Shown: positions 26,217 to 36,694, counted from the first letter of the stretch. The stretch: DNA of 64,000 bases from Sporolactobacillus putidus (GCF_014647035.1 NZ_BMOK01000001.1:186001-250000); one strand, 5' to 3'. The notes: generated by a model not told the origin, from the letters alone. A program made the numbers and translations.

Positions 26217-28574
26217 TTATTTGAACTCGACAACCGTCACACCGCTGCCGCCTTCACCCTGGCTGCCGAGACGTGAATCTTTAACCCTGGGGTGCCTCTC
26301 GATCAGTTTCGTCACACCCTTTCGGAGCACCCCGGTTCCTTTCCCGTGAATAATCGAAACACGCGGATACCCGGCGAGCATTGCCTCGTCCAGGTACTTT
26401 TCGACTTTCAGCATCGCGTCTTCGTAGCGCTCGCCGCGCAGATCCAGTTCCGGCTTCACCGTCTGGCCAGACGTGCGGACATTGACCACGGGACGCACTT
26501 TTTTCTCTTCCCTGACGCTTTTAAGATCCGTTTCGGCCACGTTCATTTTAAGTATTCCCGCCTGAACGAGATATTCGTGATCATTGATTTTTTCTACGAT
26601 ATAGCCGTCCTGCCCGAAGCTAACAATCTTCACATGGTCGCCCGGACTAAATCCGGCAGCCGCCTTCTTCACCGGAACGGAAGGCGTTTTGCGGTCCGGC
26701 TGGTCCAGAGCGTCCAGAGCATGGGACAGCCTTGTCTTCGCGTCGATGAGCTGATGCTCTTTTACCTGACCCCGATCTCTGTAATGACGCAGCTCATCGA
26801 TAATCTTCTCTGCTTCAAGCCGGGCTTCCCGCAGCGAGCGTTCTGCTTTTTCCTTCGCCTGTTTCAGAATCTGGTCTTTCTTTTGTTCCAGTTCATTCAG
26901 CTGTTTGGTCAGAGATGCCTCTTTTTCTTCCGCCTCAAGCTTGAGCCGGCGCGCCCTTTCTTCTTCCTGTTCCGCTGCCTTCCGGTTCTTCTCCAGCGAG
27001 GCGATCATTTTGTCGACCTGGTTCGTTTCACGGCTGATCTGAAGTCTCGCAGCGTCGATAATATCGGCCGGCAGACCGAGTTTTTTCGAAATTTCAAACG
27101 CGTTGCTGCGCCCGGGAACGCCGAGCAGCAGCCGGTAGGTCGGACTGAGCGTCTCCACATCGAATTCCACGCTCGCGTTCATGACTCCCGGCCTTTCATA
27201 GGCATACGCCTTCAGCTCGCTGTAATGAGTGGTGCAGACGATGGTCGCCCCTTGTGCATAAACAGCATCCAGAATAGCGATCGACAGCGCCGCCCCCTCC
27301 TGGGGATCGGTGCCGGCGCCAAGTTCATCGAATAAAACAAGGCTGCCGAAATCGACTTCCTGCATGATTCCGACAATGTTGGTCATGTGTGAAGAGAACG
27401 TGCTGAGACTCTGTTCAATAGACTGCTCATCGCCAATATCGGCGAAAACTTTTTTGAAAACACCGATCTCGGAACCGTCTTCCGCAGGTATCTGAAGCCC
27501 TGACTGGGCCATCAGTGTCACCAGGCCGATCGTTTTCATCGAGACGGTCTTGCCCCCCGTGTTCGGACCGGTAATGATCAGTGCATGGGTATGCTCGTCG
27601 AAAATAACATCGATCGGCACCACGTGCCCTGGGTCAATTAGCGGATGGCGCGCCTTTTTCAGTTTAATGATCCCCTGGTCGTTGAGCATTGGACGCGAGC
27701 CTTTCATTGCGTGTCCATAATCAGCCTTCGCAAAAATAAAGTCCAGATGAGCGAGGCGGTCAACCTGCTCTAACAGAATATCCGCCGATTCCGCTGTCTC
27801 CCCGGTCAGCACGCGCAGGATTCGTTCAATTTCATGACGCTCTTTCGCCCTGGCTTCGCTCAGCTGATTGTTCAGGTCGACAATGGCCTGCGGTTCAATG
27901 AAAAGTGTTGCACCTGATGCCGACTGATCATGCACAATACCGCCGAATGCGGCACGGTATTCCTGTTTGACCGGGATCACCTGACGATCGTTGCGGATCG
28001 TAATGATGGGGTCCGACAGCATTTTCGATGTGCCGCTTGAATGCACGATGCTTTCCAGTTTCTGTTTGACACGGCTGTCGGCTGTCCGGATCTGGCTGCG
28101 GATATGGCGGAGTTCAGGACTCGCCGAATCCATGACCCCTCCCTGGTCGTCAATCGCGCTGCGTATTTGCCGTTCCAGACCGCCCGCCGGCTCCATGTCC
28201 CGGACCAGCCCGGTCAGTATCGGCAGTTCGAGCTTTTCGGCTTCAGCCAGATCGAGGATAAAATTTTTCATCAGACGCGCACCGCGGATTGTATCGGCAA
28301 TGTCGAGCAATTCCCTTGCCTGAAGCATGCTCCCTATTTTGGACCGTTTCAAACCCGGCCTGATATCGGTGATCCCTCCGAAAGGCACCGACCCCTTCAG
28401 GCGCAGCACCGTGGCCCCCTCATCCGTTTCCTCCTGGCGTTCCCTGACCTCTCGTACATCACCTGATGGCGCAAGCTGCTCGATCAGGTTCTTGCCAAGC
28501 GAAGAAGCCGTGAAATTCATCAGCTTCTGCTTTATTTTTCCGTATTCCAACGCTTTAAGCGCATGTTCGTTCAC
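26217..28574 (-). CDS. mutS2: MutS2 endonuclease / ribosome-collision factor
   Basis: 785-786 residues. MutS-like core without the mismatch-binding domain. The ATPase has Walker A ITGPNTGGKT (near 330), Walker B LVLFDELGAGTDPQEGA and a signature region; a long coiled coil (about 510-620, rich in E/K/R) follows, then a KOW-like segment and a C-terminal Smr nuclease domain (ELDLRGERYEDAM, HGKGTGVLRKGV). I prefer GTG at 28574, 9 nt after AGAAGGAG, over the ATG at 28583, which overlaps the ribosome binding site. It suppresses recombination and, in B. subtilis, splits collided ribosomes. Confidence 0.96.
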   Translation of the reverse strand: MNEHALKALEYGKIKQKLMNFTASSLGKNLIEQLAPSGDVREVRERQEETDEGATVLRLKGSVPFGGITDIRPGLKRSKIGSMLQARELLDIADTIRGARLMKNFILDLAEAEKLELPILTGLVRDMEPAGGLERQIRSAIDDQGGVMDSASPELRHIRSQIRTADSRVKQKLESIVHSSGTSKMLSDPIITIRNDRQVIPVKQEYRAAFGGIVHDQSASGATLFIEPQAIVDLNNQLSEARAKERHEIERILRVLTGETAESADILLEQVDRLAHLDFIFAKADYGHAMKGSRPMLNDQGIIKLKKARHPLIDPGHVVPIDVIFDEHTHALIITGPNTGGKTVSMKTIGLVTLMAQSGLQIPAEDGSEIGVFKKVFADIGDEQSIEQSLSTFSSHMTNIVGIMQEVDFGSLVLFDELGAGTDPQEGAALSIAILDAVYAQGATIVCTTHYSELKAYAYERPGVMNASVEFDVETLSPTYRLLLGVPGRSNAFEISKKLGLPADIIDAARLQISRETNQVDKMIASLEKNRKAAEQEEERARRLKLEAEEKEASLTKQLNELEQKKDQILKQAKEKAERSLREARLEAEKIIDELRHYRDRGQVKEHQLIDAKTRLSHALDALDQPDRKTPSVPVKKAAAGFSPGDHVKIVSFGQDGYIVEKINDHEYLVQAGILKMNVAETDLKSVREEKKVRPVVNVRTSGQTVKPELDLRGERYEDAMLKVEKYLDEAMLAGYPRVSIIHGKGTGVLRKGVTKLIERHPRVKDSRLGSQGEGGSGVTVVEFK

Positions 28575-28621
28575 TAGCTGCATCTCCTTCTGGAGAATAA
28601 TTAAAAAAATCACACTGTATA

Positions 28622-28775
28622 TTAGAAAACTTGGCGAAGCCAAGCCCTGGCGCAGGCTGAGCCTTAGTTGCGGGGGGCCAGGACGGCCTAATGCCGAACG
28701 TGCCGCAGGACGCGGCGATCTGTTCGGTCGCTTACACGATAATCCTTTAAATTTTTATACTTTCCTATAGTGTAA
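28622..28775 (+). repeat. Interspersed structured repeat, copy R2 (long form)
   Basis: 154 bp just upstream of mutS2. It has the same ends as R1 with an extra GC-rich module of about 60 bp. Stems are CTTGGC-GAA-GCCAAG, GGCC-AGGAC-GGCC and the compound hairpin CCGAAC(GT)GCCGC-loop-GCGGC(GATCT)GTTCGG, plus the outer TTACACGATA ... TATAGTGTAA (one mismatch). Confidence 0.92.
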
Positions 28776-28830
28776 AATAGAGCGGATAGAAATTTCGAGA
28801 CAGCAAAAAAAGGATTTTTTCTATTTCATC

Positions 28831-30552
28831 CTAAAACGGTACCTTCTTCCGCTTGATAAAATCGGCAAACTGACCAGCCGAGAGTGTGTTCAGCACGTTC
28901 TCCGGTCGTATCCAGCCGCGCGCGGCCGTCCGGACACCCAGCCCCATTTCGTCAATCATTTTCATAGAATGGCTGTCCGTATCGATCGCTATTTTAACAC
29001 CCGCTTCCTGAGCTTTCCGAACCCATTCAGCGGACAGATCAAGCCGGTTGCGGTTCGCATTCAGTTCCAATGCCGTTCCTGTTTCAGACGCCAGTTTAAT
29101 CAGACGGCCGATGTCCGCGCGGTAACCGCTGCGTTTCCCGAGCAGACGGCCGGTCGGATGGGCGATCAGCCGCACATAAGGGTTCCTGCATGCCGCCTCG
29201 AGCCGCCTCATGATTTCAGCCTGGCTCTGGTTGAAAGAAGAATGAATGGACGCGATGACAAAATCAAGTTTCTCAAGCACTTCATTGGTATAATCCAGCG
29301 TTCCGTCCGGAAGAATATCCATTTCGACACCTGAATAGAGTGTAAAGTCATCGTACAGCGCGTTGACGCGCGCCACTTCCTCTAGCTGATCGAGCAGCCG
29401 GCGCTCGGAAAGGCCGTCAGCCACTCTCAGCGACTTGGAATGATCGGTCAGACAGGCGTACGCATAACCTTTTGCTCTCATAGCTCCGGCCATTTCCTCA
29501 ATAGTGTACGAGCCGTCGCTCCACGTAGAGTGCATATGCAGATCGCCTTTAATATCCGACAGTTTGATCAGTCCGAGCGGCGAGCGGCGCGCCTGGTCTA
29601 CTTCGTCCGTCCCCTCTCGCACCTCGGGCGGAATCTCGTTCAGCCCGAAATGGTGATAAAATTCGTTCTCGCTGGAAAAGGTGATCATGCGGCCGTTCTC
29701 CAGTTCAACACCGTATTCACTGATCTTTTCTCCGCGTTCCTTTGCCAGATGGCGCATAAGTATGTTGTGTTCCTTAGATCCGGTAAAATGATGAAGCGTT
29801 GTAATAAAAGTTTCAGGCGAAGCCAAACGAAAGTCGACAGAGACTTTATAACCGTCATTCATCAGAACTGTTATTTTTGCGTCCCCGCGCCCGATCACTT
29901 CGGACACGGGCAGGCGTTCCAGAATCCGGTCTGCGGCTCCTTCAGGATCCTGAGTCTCCAGCACAAAATCGAGATCTTTCATGGTCTCTTTTCCCCGCCG
30001 AAGGCTTCCCGCCCTGGAAAAACGGCCGATTTCCGGAATCGTTCCGAGTATCGATTCTATTTTTTCCGCAAGATCCGTCATATAAGCGATGGACAGAATC
30101 TCCGGACGGTTTTTCCCTTCCTGAATCGCTTTCAGCAGTTTTTCTTCCGTCTTCTTCCCGAAACCCGGCAGACCGCTTACACGGCCCTGTTCACAGGCCT
30201 CCCGCAATGACGTCATGTCGGTTACATGAAGGGCCCGGTACAATGTGCCGATCTTCTTCCCTCCCAGTCCCGCAATATTGAGCAGACCGAGCAGGCTCTC
30301 GGGAATTTCTCCCTGCAGACTCCGAAGTACGGATGACTCGCCGGTTGCCATCAGTTCCTCTATGGCATGTGACGTCGACCGGCCGATGCCCTTGATCGCG
30401 GATACATCTTCTATTCCGGCCATGGATCGCCGATCGGTTTCCAGCGCCTGTCCCGCTTTGCGGTAGGCGGCCACTTTAAAAGGGTTTTCCCCTATAATTT
30501 CCAGATAGAGCGCAATGGTATCCAATTTATCAATAATCTGTTTTTTGTTCAA
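28831..30552 (-). CDS. polX: DNA polymerase X family, Pol-beta plus PHP nuclease
   Basis: 573 residues, close to B. subtilis PolX (YshC). The N-terminal helix-hairpin-helix segments (ISAIKGIGRSTS, LPGFGKKTEEKLL) bind gapped DNA, the nucleotidyltransferase has GSLRRGKETMKDLDFVLET, and the C-terminal PHP domain starts KGDLHMHSTWSDGSYT with later HSSFNQS, HPTGR and DTDSHS metal ligands. It fills short gaps and has 3'-to-5' exonuclease and AP endonuclease activity in base excision repair. Start codon TTG. Upstream cvpA matches B. subtilis. Confidence 0.96.
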   Translation of the reverse strand: MNKKQIIDKLDTIALYLEIIGENPFKVAAYRKAGQALETDRRSMAGIEDVSAIKGIGRSTSHAIEELMATGESSVLRSLQGEIPESLLGLLNIAGLGGKKIGTLYRALHVTDMTSLREACEQGRVSGLPGFGKKTEEKLLKAIQEGKNRPEILSIAYMTDLAEKIESILGTIPEIGRFSRAGSLRRGKETMKDLDFVLETQDPEGAADRILERLPVSEVIGRGDAKITVLMNDGYKVSVDFRLASPETFITTLHHFTGSKEHNILMRHLAKERGEKISEYGVELENGRMITFSSENEFYHHFGLNEIPPEVREGTDEVDQARRSPLGLIKLSDIKGDLHMHSTWSDGSYTIEEMAGAMRAKGYAYACLTDHSKSLRVADGLSERRLLDQLEEVARVNALYDDFTLYSGVEMDILPDGTLDYTNEVLEKLDFVIASIHSSFNQSQAEIMRRLEAACRNPYVRLIAHPTGRLLGKRSGYRADIGRLIKLASETGTALELNANRNRLDLSAEWVRKAQEAGVKIAIDTDSHSMKMIDEMGLGVRTAARGWIRPENVLNTLSAGQFADFIKRKKVPF

Positions 30553-30609
30553 TCAGATCACTCTTTTCCCCCAAAAGGAGAAAAATTTACCGAATCGCCG
30601 GGCAGCGGA

Positions 30610-31158
30610 TCATCCCCGGAACATAAAAGCCACCCACATACTTTTGAACATTTTCGAAAATACTGGTGTATTGCCAATAATTGACTGGGCCAGCGACGAG
30701 TGGCTGATCGAAGACTGAATGCCGCCCATCGGTGTCAGCGCACCTGCGTAAAGCAAGAGAAAGACGATCAGATAGATTTCCACAAAACCGAGCACACCGC
30801 CGGACAGATGATTCACTGAACGGATAATCGGCATTTCCGCCAGAAAATTAAGCATGGATCCAAGAATATTCAACACAATTTTTGACGAAATAAAAAGAAT
30901 GACAAAAGCAATAGCCTGATAATAGGCGGACTGCAGATTGAGACTGCCTAAAAAACTGAACGTTCCGCTGTGTGAGGCCGACGTCGGAGAGGGTAGCCAG
31001 AACTTGAGGACCCCCGCCAGTTGTTTATAGTACAAAAAGGCGACGACATAAGAGACGATAAATCCGGCAAGATGGACGAGCTGAAGAACCAGGCCGCGCC
31101 GGAATCCCGTGAAGAAACCTGCAGCAAGCAGCAGTAAGATTATTATGTTAAGCAGCAT
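30610..31158 (-). CDS. cvpA: CvpA family membrane protein
   Basis: 182 residues with four hydrophobic segments (residues 2-20, 28-46, 77-100, 118-138). Landmarks are GFFTGFRRGLVLQLVHLAGF and INHLSGGVLGFVE-like VNHLSGGVLGFVEIYL. The homologue YshB lies in the same place in B. subtilis. The family is linked to colicin V production and envelope homeostasis; its role in spore formers is unclear. zapA and rnhC, normally upstream, are missing. Confidence 0.9.
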   Translation of the reverse strand: MLLNIIILLLLAAGFFTGFRRGLVLQLVHLAGFIVSYVVAFLYYKQLAGVLKFWLPSPTSASHSGTFSFLGSLNLQSAYYQAIAFVILFISSKIVLNILGSMLNFLAEMPIIRSVNHLSGGVLGFVEIYLIVFLLLYAGALTPMGGIQSSISHSSLAQSIIGNTPVFSKMFKSMWVAFMFRG

Positions 31159-31162
31159 ATGT

Positions 31163-31309
31163 TCAATCCCATCTTTCTGTAAGCGTGTCGAAAAATTTTC
31201 GATAATGCCGGCTGTATTCCGGGGGTACGTAAATCCCTTTCCCTGTGGAAAGATATTCCTTTTTCATTCCCAGCGACCATCCTGCATTATGATTCTCTAA
31301 GTTCATCAT
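31163..31309 (-). CDS. Possible small protein upstream of cvpA (48 aa)
   Basis: The reading frame MMNLENHNAGWSLGMKKEYL to TLTERWD ends 4 bp before the cvpA start. Composition is protein-like (Tyr, Trp, charged), but no good ribosome binding site precedes either ATG. It is preceded directly by array B, through which the frame stays open. It may be a leader peptide, a remnant, or chance. Confidence 0.3.
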   Translation of the reverse strand: MMNLENHNAGWSLGMKKEYLSTGKGIYVPPEYSRHYRKFFDTLTERWD

Positions 31310-31370
31310 ATCAAAAAGTCGGCCATTTGAAAAATAGCCGCTTGCAAATGCAGCGCCAATAGTTTTGCTG

Positions 31371-31930
31371 AACAACAATATTTTTTGCGAGCGGCAATAT
31401 TTTTTGGTGAACAGTGATATTCTTCCGCGAACGGCGATATTTTCGGCTGAGCAGCGATATATTTTCACGAACGGCGATATTTTCGGCTGAGCGGCGATAT
31501 ATCTTCGCGAACGGCGATATTTTCGGCTGAGCAGCGATATATCTTCGCGAACGGCGATATTTTCGGCTGAGCAGCGATATATCTTCGCGAACGGCGATAT
31601 TTTCGGCTGAGCAGCGATATATTTTCACGAACGGCGATATTTTCGGCTGAACAGCGATATATTTTCGCGAACGGCGATATTTTCGGCTGAACAGCGATAT
31701 ATTTTCACGAACGGCGATATTTTCGGCTGAGCAGCGATATATTTTCGCGAACGGCGATATTTTTCTCTGAACAGCGATATATTTTCGCGAACGGTGATAT
31801 TTTCGGCTGAACAGCGATATATTTTCACGAACGGCGATATTTTCGGCTGAGCAGCGATATATCTTCGCGAACGGCGATATTCTTCCGCGAACGGCGATAT
31901 TTTTCTCTAAACGAGGATATTTTGGGCTAA
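31371..31930 (+). repeat. Phased array B: 28 units of exactly 20 bp
   Basis: The word GCGATAT (with variants) ends at 31400, 31420, 31440 and so on to 31920; terminal degenerate units extend this to 31371-31930. Not one insertion or deletion occurs over 560 bp. Most of the array alternates two 20-mers, ACGGCGATATTTTCGGCTGA and GCAGCGATATATCTTCGCGA, making a 40-bp super-period. It lies between cvpA and pheT where rnhC and zapA occur in B. subtilis. A 216-codon frame runs through it only because 20-bp units repeat every 60 bp without a stop. Confidence 0.95.
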
Positions 31931-31961
31931 GCCGGTGTAAATGTTGAAAGGATCCGGACAT

Positions 31962-31999
31962 GAAAAACGAAGAGAGCTGAAAAATAACCCCTCTTCGTC
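31962..31999 (-). terminator. Terminator of pheST
   Basis: On the minus strand ACGAAGAG ... CTCTTCGT followed by TTTTC, just past the pheT stop. Confidence 0.75.
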
Positions 32000-32022
32000 G
32001 TTAACCCTCTGTTGATTCGCTC

Positions 32023-34440
32023 TTAACTTCTGAGCTGCGCGCCCAGCCGCTGACTGCAGGCGTCGATAATCTGTCCGTGAACTGCATTGACTTCATCATC
32101 GGTCAATGTCCGTTCGGGATCAAGATAGACAAGCGAGAATGCCATCGATTTCTCATTTTCAGCGACGTGCGCTCCTTCGTAAACATCAAAAAGTCTGACT
32201 GAAGCAAGCAGCGGACCGGCCGCCTCCCGAATGACACGGTCAAGATCTGCCGCGGAAACAGACCGGTCAACCACGAGGGCAATATCGCGCGTGATTGAAG
32301 GAAAACGCGGCAGGATTCTGTAGGCGATCTCCGGTTCGCTCTTTCTAAGCAGCGATTCGATGGCGACTTCAAAGACAAAGGTTTCATTCAGGCCCGCGTC
32401 TTTCTGAACCTTCGGATGGAGGGCGCCTGCGTAGCCGATCACCTTTCCGTCAAGAAAAATTTCCGCCGTCTGACCCGGATGCAGTCCGTCCCGTCTGGCC
32501 GGACGGTAGTCGATCCGTTCAGAAACAGCCAGCGACTCGAACAAAGTTTCAAGAACACCTTTTACTGTATAAAAATCAACCGGCCGGGCCTCACCTTCCC
32601 AGCTGCGTTCGGCGGATCTTCCGGTAATGGCTCCGGCAAGATGCTCTTCTTCGCCGGGACGCGGGTTTCCCGGCTTCGGAATAAAGACTTTTCCGATTTC
32701 GTAGAGCGCCACGTCAGGCATCTGGCGGTTCAGATGGTACTTGACGACACCAATCAGCTGAGGCACGATGCTCTGACGAAGCACGGCGTGCTCTTCACTC
32801 ATCGGCCAAATGACTTTCACCTGTTTTTCAGAAGCCGGATGAACGGTGTACGCCGACGCGTGATCGCCGGTCGTCAGCGAATAGGTGTAGGCCTGGGTGA
32901 GCCCCGCACTTTCCATCAGGCGTTCAGTGCGTCTGCGGAGCTTCTGATACGGTGTGAGTTCCGCTTGAACCGCGGAACCTTCGGGCAGGGTCGCAGGAAT
33001 ATGATCATATCCGTACATGCGCCCGACTTCCTCGACCAGATCTTCCGGAATGGCTACATCAAAGCGTCTGGCGGGAACTTTGACATGTATCGTATCGCCT
33101 TCGGTCTTAACAGTAAAACCAAGACGTCCGAGTGTTCCTTTGATCACGTCAAAAGAAAGATTTGCTCCAAGCACCTGATTGATTTTTTTCCATGGCATGG
33201 TGATTACCGTTTCCGGAACCGTCCGTTCACCTTGTTCGACAATGCCCTTTAAAACACGCGCGTGCGCATATATTGCGAGCAGTTCCGCGGCCCGGTCGGA
33301 CGCCGGCGCGACGCGGTTCCTGTCCAGCCTTTTCTCAAAGCGGCTGCTGGCATCTGTGCGCATCTGCAGGCGGGCCGCGGTTTTCCGGATTGAAATCGGA
33401 TCGAAAACGGCGGACTCAAGAAGCACTTTGTTTGTCGACAGCGTCACCTCCGAGCTTTCGCCGCCCATGATTCCGGCGACAGCCGCGGCTTCTTTGCCGT
33501 TCGTAATGACTATGTCCTCTTTGGTCAGCGTCCGCTCCTGGCCGTCCAGCGTTTTTATCGTTTCATTCCGATCCGCAAAACGGACAAGCACGCGATCCGA
33601 TCCGAAGGCGTCGAAATCAAACGTATGCAGCGGCTGCCCGTACTCAAGCATCACGTAGTTGGAAATATCGACAACGTTGCTGATCGGCCGGATACCCGCG
33701 GCCATCAGACGAAGCTGCATCCAGCGTGGCGAAGAAGCAACCTCGATGCCCTCGATCAGCCGCGCGCTATAATACGGCACTTTTTCCCCCGCTTCTACTT
33801 TCAGACTGATTTTATCCGCCGCCGCTTGATCTGTCTCTATCACATCCGGGGCCGGAATGTGGACCGGACGATCAAAAATCGCAGCCACTTCATGGGCGAC
33901 CCCGATCATGTTCATGCAATGGGCGCTGCTGACCAGAATATCAAGATCTAAAATCGCATCGTCCAGGTTAAGGTAAGGCAGCGCGTCGGCACCGACGGGA
34001 ACATCTTCATCGAACACGTAGATGCCGTCCGCATACTCTTTCGGCACGAGGTCACTGTCCACACCCAATTCGCTCAGCGCGCAGATCATTCCGTTCGATT
34101 CCTCACCGCGGAACTTCGAGCGTCTGATTTGTACACCGCCGCCAATCCGCGCACCTACCGTCGCAACAGGCACCTTCTGGCCAGCAGCGACATTCTGGGC
34201 GCCGCAGACGATCTGAACGGTCTCCGCGCCCAGATCCACCTGGCACAGATGAAGGTGATCCGATGCGGGATGCGGTTCACACGCCGACACTTTCCCGACA
34301 ACAATACCTTTCAGGTCCTTTCCGGGATAAGTCAGATGCTCCACTTCAATTCCCGCGTTCGTAATCCTGTCCGCTAGTTCTTCAGGAGTCACGCCATCCA
34401 GATCCACGTAATCCTGCAGCCATTTATATGAAACCAACAT
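32023..34440 (-). CDS. pheT: Phenylalanine-tRNA ligase beta subunit
   Basis: 805 residues. An N-terminal EMAP/tRNA-binding domain (about 40-150), B3/B4 editing domain (about 210-400), B5 domain (about 405-475), a catalytic-like core and the C-terminal anticodon-binding FDX-ACB domain (FPSITRDIALVVDRSVS near 712). It forms the alpha2-beta2 PheRS with PheS and hydrolyses mischarged Tyr-tRNAPhe. It follows pheS by 16 bp, under a common T-box. Confidence 0.98.
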   Translation of the reverse strand: MLVSYKWLQDYVDLDGVTPEELADRITNAGIEVEHLTYPGKDLKGIVVGKVSACEPHPASDHLHLCQVDLGAETVQIVCGAQNVAAGQKVPVATVGARIGGGVQIRRSKFRGEESNGMICALSELGVDSDLVPKEYADGIYVFDEDVPVGADALPYLNLDDAILDLDILVSSAHCMNMIGVAHEVAAIFDRPVHIPAPDVIETDQAAADKISLKVEAGEKVPYYSARLIEGIEVASSPRWMQLRLMAAGIRPISNVVDISNYVMLEYGQPLHTFDFDAFGSDRVLVRFADRNETIKTLDGQERTLTKEDIVITNGKEAAAVAGIMGGESSEVTLSTNKVLLESAVFDPISIRKTAARLQMRTDASSRFEKRLDRNRVAPASDRAAELLAIYAHARVLKGIVEQGERTVPETVITMPWKKINQVLGANLSFDVIKGTLGRLGFTVKTEGDTIHVKVPARRFDVAIPEDLVEEVGRMYGYDHIPATLPEGSAVQAELTPYQKLRRRTERLMESAGLTQAYTYSLTTGDHASAYTVHPASEKQVKVIWPMSEEHAVLRQSIVPQLIGVVKYHLNRQMPDVALYEIGKVFIPKPGNPRPGEEEHLAGAITGRSAERSWEGEARPVDFYTVKGVLETLFESLAVSERIDYRPARRDGLHPGQTAEIFLDGKVIGYAGALHPKVQKDAGLNETFVFEVAIESLLRKSEPEIAYRILPRFPSITRDIALVVDRSVSAADLDRVIREAAGPLLASVRLFDVYEGAHVAENEKSMAFSLVYLDPERTLTDDEVNAVHGQIIDACSQRLGAQLRS

Positions 34441-34456
34441 GTCTTGAACCTCCTCT

Positions 34457-35494
<1,038 letters not shown>

Positions 35495-35519
35495 TTTTTC
35501 TTCACCCTTTCTCTTATTG

Positions 35520-35815
35520 AAAAATAAAAAGCTCCATCCCTGTAAAAGGGACGAAGCATCGCGGTACCACCCTTGTTGACAGCGTTCTGAAAACACTGCC
35601 CACTCAGAAATCTGAATAACGGTTGATCAGACCGGTCCATTCTTAACTAACATTCAGCGTTCAAATGGCAGCTCCGGAGTGAATTCGTTCCGTCCGTCCC
35701 ATAGGCGCGCTCTCAGTCCATGGCGCGTCCTCCCTTTTTGGCGGTGCGGAAGTACTGCTCTCCTTCTCGGCTTTTCATGTTTACGAAAGGGAACATCAAG
35801 ACCCTCGCATTAGAT
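35520..35815 (-). promoter_or_regulatory. T-box riboswitch of pheST
   Basis: The T-box sequence AGGGTGGTACCGCG lies at 35573-35560 on the minus strand, followed by a terminator, GCTTCGTCCC ... GGGATGGAGC then TTTTTATTTT. Stem I is upstream; a TTC (Phe) at 35751-35749 in GCAGTACTTCCGC is the likely specifier. Uncharged tRNAPhe favours read-through. Confidence 0.93.
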
Positions 35816-35824
35816 TCTTTACTT

Positions 35825-35853
35825 AGTATAGGCATTTTACACACTGCGTGCAA
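35825..35853 (-). promoter_or_regulatory. Sigma-A promoter of pheST
   Basis: On the minus strand TTGCAC (35853-35848), a 17-bp spacer, then TATACT (35830-35825). It overlaps the 3' end of the upstream methyltransferase gene. Confidence 0.75.
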
Positions 35854-36613
35854 GTCCCTTTGTCTGAAGCCAGTAGAGGAGAATTCCCGCAGCGACCGCG
35901 ACATTCATTGATTCCGCTCGCCCGGCCATTGGAATTTTCACTTCTTTATCCATTTCCGCGAGCAGTTCCGGTGATGCGCCGTTCCCCTCATTGCCGACCA
36001 CGAGGCCAAAATAAGGGCCGGACACAGCGGTGGCCGTCATGTCCCTTCCTTGCAGTGACGAGCCGTAGAGGGAAATACCCAGCTTCTTCATCTCCGACAC
36101 GACGGCAAACAGATCACGATGGATAACGGGGAGATGAAAGTGGGAGCCCTGTGCGGAGCGCAGCGTTTTTGCGTTGTAGCCGTCGACACAGCCTTCGCCC
36201 AGAAACACTGCATCGAGGCCGAACGCGTCCGCGGTGCGGATCAGTGTGCCCAGATTGCCCGGATCCTGTACGCCATCGACGAGCAGATACCGTCCTCTCT
36301 GAATGGAAAGAGCAGGCTGAATCATCCGGCAGACGCCAATGACTCCTTGCGGCGTTTCCGTCTGCGACAGCTCGGTAAAAATTTTATGAGTGACCTGATA
36401 AACCTCCACATCCGCTATCGGCCAGTCCGGAGGCAGATGAAATCCTTCATCGATGATCACGTCTGTCAGACAATCGTTCGCGGTAAAAAGGGCTTCCTGC
36501 AACAGATGAGGACCTTCGAGCAGGTACATCCGCTCCTTTTCCCGCCATTTCTTCATTTGAAGCTTCTTCCAATTTTTCACTTTCTCATTTTGCAGCGATA
36601 CCATTCGTCTCAA
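35837..36613 (-). CDS. ysgA: TrmH/SpoU family RNA 2'-O-methyltransferase (YsgA)
   Basis: 258 residues. The N-terminal substrate-binding domain (KMYLLEGPHLLQEAL region near residue 30) is followed by the SPOUT knot with motif 1 (VQDPGNLGTLIRTADAFG, near 112-130), motif 2 (VVGNEGNG) and motif 3 (IPMAGRAESMNVAVAAGILLY). SAM-dependent ribose methylation of rRNA or tRNA; exact target not known. Between sspI and pheS as in B. subtilis. Confidence 0.95.
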   Translation of the reverse strand: MRRMVSLQNEKVKNWKKLQMKKWREKERMYLLEGPHLLQEALFTANDCLTDVIIDEGFHLPPDWPIADVEVYQVTHKIFTELSQTETPQGVIGVCRMIQPALSIQRGRYLLVDGVQDPGNLGTLIRTADAFGLDAVFLGEGCVDGYNAKTLRSAQGSHFHLPVIHRDLFAVVSEMKKLGISLYGSSLQGRDMTATAVSGPYFGLVVGNEGNGASPELLAEMDKEVKIPMAGRAESMNVAVAAGILLYWLQTKGLARSV

Positions 36614-36665
36614 AGAAAAGACTCCTTTAAAAGGAAATTATTCTGTCTGTAATGACTCCGTTCAT

Positions 36666-36694
36666 ACATATATCCGCGTGTTTAATCCATACTA
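36666..36694 (+). promoter_or_regulatory. Sigma-G type promoter of sspI
   Basis: The -10 CATACTA at 36688-36694 fits the sigma-G pattern CATnmTA; ACATA 17 bp upstream is an acceptable -35. Forespore expression is expected for SASP genes. Confidence 0.55.

Noticed and set aside
31371-31930. CRISPR array
   Set aside because: Repeats are contiguous at 20 bp with no unique spacers, and no cas genes are in the window. The same holds for arrays A, C and D.
31311-31961. A 216-codon open frame on the minus strand through array B, encoding a repetitive (K/R)YRCSAENIAVRENISLF protein
   Set aside because: A stop-free 20-bp unit repeats every 60 bp, so long frames arise automatically. No ribosome binding site, and the spacing is not a multiple of three per unit.
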